Shown: piece by piece, positions 62,986-64,000 of the stretch
Position numbering within the stretch: position 1 is the first letter of the stretch
Layout of the letters: each line of letters begins with the position of its first letter
NCBI RefSeq assembly: GCF_030817655.1
Contig: NZ_JAUSZM010000003.1
Span: 3,286,001-3,350,000, forward strand
DNA: 64,000 bases
Reading direction: 5' to 3'
DNA from: Streptomyces sp. V4I2
Lineage (GTDB): Bacteria > Actinomycetota > Actinomycetes > Streptomycetales > Streptomycetaceae
Translations under genes and position numbers: made by a program
Notes under the pieces: generated by a model
What the model was told of the DNA's origin: nothing
The model's database searches: none
The model's input: the letters and a program-made list of their open reading frames with translations, nothing else

Positions 62986-63930
62986 TCAGTCCGTCATGGC
63001 GACCAGGACCCGGCGGGGACCGGTGAAGGACCGCCGGCCATGGCCCACGGCGACGTTGTCGATCACCATCAGGTCGCCCTGGTGCCAGTCGACGTCGACC
63101 GCGTTCTCCAGACCCCGGTCCCGTACCTGAAGGACGTGCTCCGCCGGGATGGGGCTGCCGTCGGCGAAGGTCACCGACTGCGGCAGCTCCTCCTCCGGCA
63201 GGATCTGCGCGAGTTCGGCGGCCGTCTCGTCACCGAGGGACGCCGGGTGCCACTGGTCGGACTGGTTGAACCAGACCTCCGCGCCGGTCTCCGGATGGGT
63301 CAGTGTGGAGTGCCGTACCTGGGTGATGCGCAGCGTGCCGTCGGGGAGCCACTTCCAGTCGCACTCCGCACCACGCAGATAGGCTTCGACCTCCGCCCGG
63401 TCGGTCGTCTCGAAGGTCTCCTGCCAGCTCTTGCCGAGCCCCAGGCCGTCATGCAGGTTCTGCGTGTAGCGCACCCCGCCGGCGAACGCCTCGCGCACCT
63501 CCGGGTCGAGGGAGGCGAGCCACAACTCCCCGTCGACGATGGGCGTGGCGCCACCGGTGGCGGGGGCCGTGGCACAGAAGAAGACCAGCCGCGAGGGCCA
63601 ACGGCGGCCGTAGCTCAGCTCGTTGTGCATCGAGATGGTCAGTTCCTGCGGGTACTCGGTGGACGTGTAGACGTTTGAACCCACCTTGGTGCGGGGCGAG
63701 TTGCCGTGCACATAGGCGAGCCGGTTCGGCAGCAGGAGGTCCAGGACGGGGTCCAGGGTCTCCTCGGTGAGGTGGAAGCCGCGGAAGACGACGGCCTTCT
63801 CGCGGGTGAGCAGACCCGCGAAGTCCTCGTGGCCGCGGAGCAGTTCGGCCAGTGCCTCGGGAGTCCCCTGCCCGCCGTCGGCGGTGATCTCGAAGGGCTG
63901 CCAGGCGCGCAGTTCGGCCAGGTCGGTCAT
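62986..63930 (-). CDS. SyrP/TauD-family Fe(II)/2-oxoglutarate-dependent hydroxylase
   Basis: A 314-aa non-heme iron oxygenase. SMHNELSYGRRWP supplies the H-x-E iron ligands (His102, Glu104), and VAVGHGRRSFTGPRR the distal histidine (about 297) and the 2-oxoglutarate arginine. EVWFNQSDQWHP and VFRGFHL are also typical. Relatives beta-hydroxylate aspartate or other residues on NRPS carrier domains (SyrP in syringomycin synthesis). The likely target here is one of the Asp-type residues, giving hydroxyaspartate, or methylaspartate if both act on one residue. ATG 63930 is preferred because GGAAGG lies nine bases upstream; ATG 63939, three codons earlier, leaves no spacing. It is coupled to a gene entering from the right and belongs to a different transcript from glmAB and the exporter. 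Confidence 0.85.
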   Translation of the reverse strand: MTDLAELRAWQPFEITADGGQGTPEALAELLRGHEDFAGLLTREKAVVFRGFHLTEETLDPVLDLLLPNRLAYVHGNSPRTKVGSNVYTSTEYPQELTISMHNELSYGRRWPSRLVFFCATAPATGGATPIVDGELWLASLDPEVREAFAGGVRYTQNLHDGLGLGKSWQETFETTDRAEVEAYLRGAECDWKWLPDGTLRITQVRHSTLTHPETGAEVWFNQSDQWHPASLGDETAAELAQILPEEELPQSVTFADGSPIPAEHVLQVRDRGLENAVDVDWHQGDLMVIDNVAVGHGRRSFTGPRRVLVAMTD

Positions 63931-63935
63931 GCGGG

Positions 63936-64000
63936 TCATCCTTCCTGCCTGAAGAACTCGATGATGATCTTGTTCGTGGCGTCCGGGTCTTCGAGGTATC
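63936..64000 (-). CDS. C-terminal end of an upstream gene, cut by the window edge
   Basis: The frame that ends at a TGA overlapping ATG 63939 reads YLEDPDATNKIIIEFFRQEG, 20 full residues. It runs in the same direction as the hydroxylase gene and is coupled to it. An ending of the form DPD-x-N-x-I-x-EFF recalls vicinal-oxygen-chelate (glyoxalase-like) proteins, but the fragment is too short for more than a guess. Confidence 0.45.
   Translation of the reverse strand, partial: YLEDPDATNKIIIEFFRQEG

Overview
The window is very GC-rich, uses NNC/NNG-biased codons and has GTG starts and operons joined by 4-base start/stop overlaps. These traits, with the gene content, point to a Streptomyces-like actinomycete. 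Almost the whole window is one non-ribosomal lipopeptide biosynthetic gene cluster. Both ends are cut: a branched-chain aminotransferase lacks its 5' half on the left, and only the last 21 codons of another gene are present on the right.

Layout. Left arm, + strand (2-5078): partial ilvE-like aminotransferase, then a compact proB-proA-aminotransferase-proC operon that should supply proline or a proline analogue. A strong hairpin at 5104-5145 separates it from the main operon, which runs on the - strand from 57567 down to 5163. In transcription order that operon is: fatty acyl-AMP ligase, two acyl-CoA dehydrogenases, acyl carrier protein, three NRPSs (about 7259, 5672 and 2392 aa), MbtH-like protein and aspartate 1-decarboxylase (panD). 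Divergent from it on the + strand (57990-62892) are both subunits of a B12-dependent glutamate mutase (makes 3-methylaspartate), a secreted alpha/beta-hydrolase and a DrrAB-type ABC exporter. A convergent SyrP/TauD-like Fe(II)/2-oxoglutarate hydroxylase lies at the right edge.

How the genes work together. The ligase loads a fatty acid on the ACP, and the dehydrogenase pair probably introduces unsaturation. The starter C domain of NRPS1 then acylates the first residue. Reading the A-domain pockets by eye gives a 13-module line: acyl - bAla - Gly - D-Thr - Tyr/Phe-like - Thr - D-(Val/Ile-like) - Asp - Asp - Pro - Gly - D-Asp - Asp-like (candidate 3-methyl-Asp) - Pro-like, released by a C-terminal thioesterase. 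PanD would supply beta-alanine, GlmAB methylaspartate and ProBAC proline. The acidic residues 7, 8, 11 and 12 around Pro9-Gly10 suggest a calcium-dependent-type acidic lipopeptide, but without the usual Asp-X-Asp-Gly motif. I cannot match the 13-residue order to a product I know.

Regulation. I see no pathway-specific regulator in the window. The first genes of the two divergent operons each carry a rare TTA leucine codon near the 5' end, suggesting bldA control of both. Substrate codes, domain boundaries and repeat limits were read by eye and not computed.
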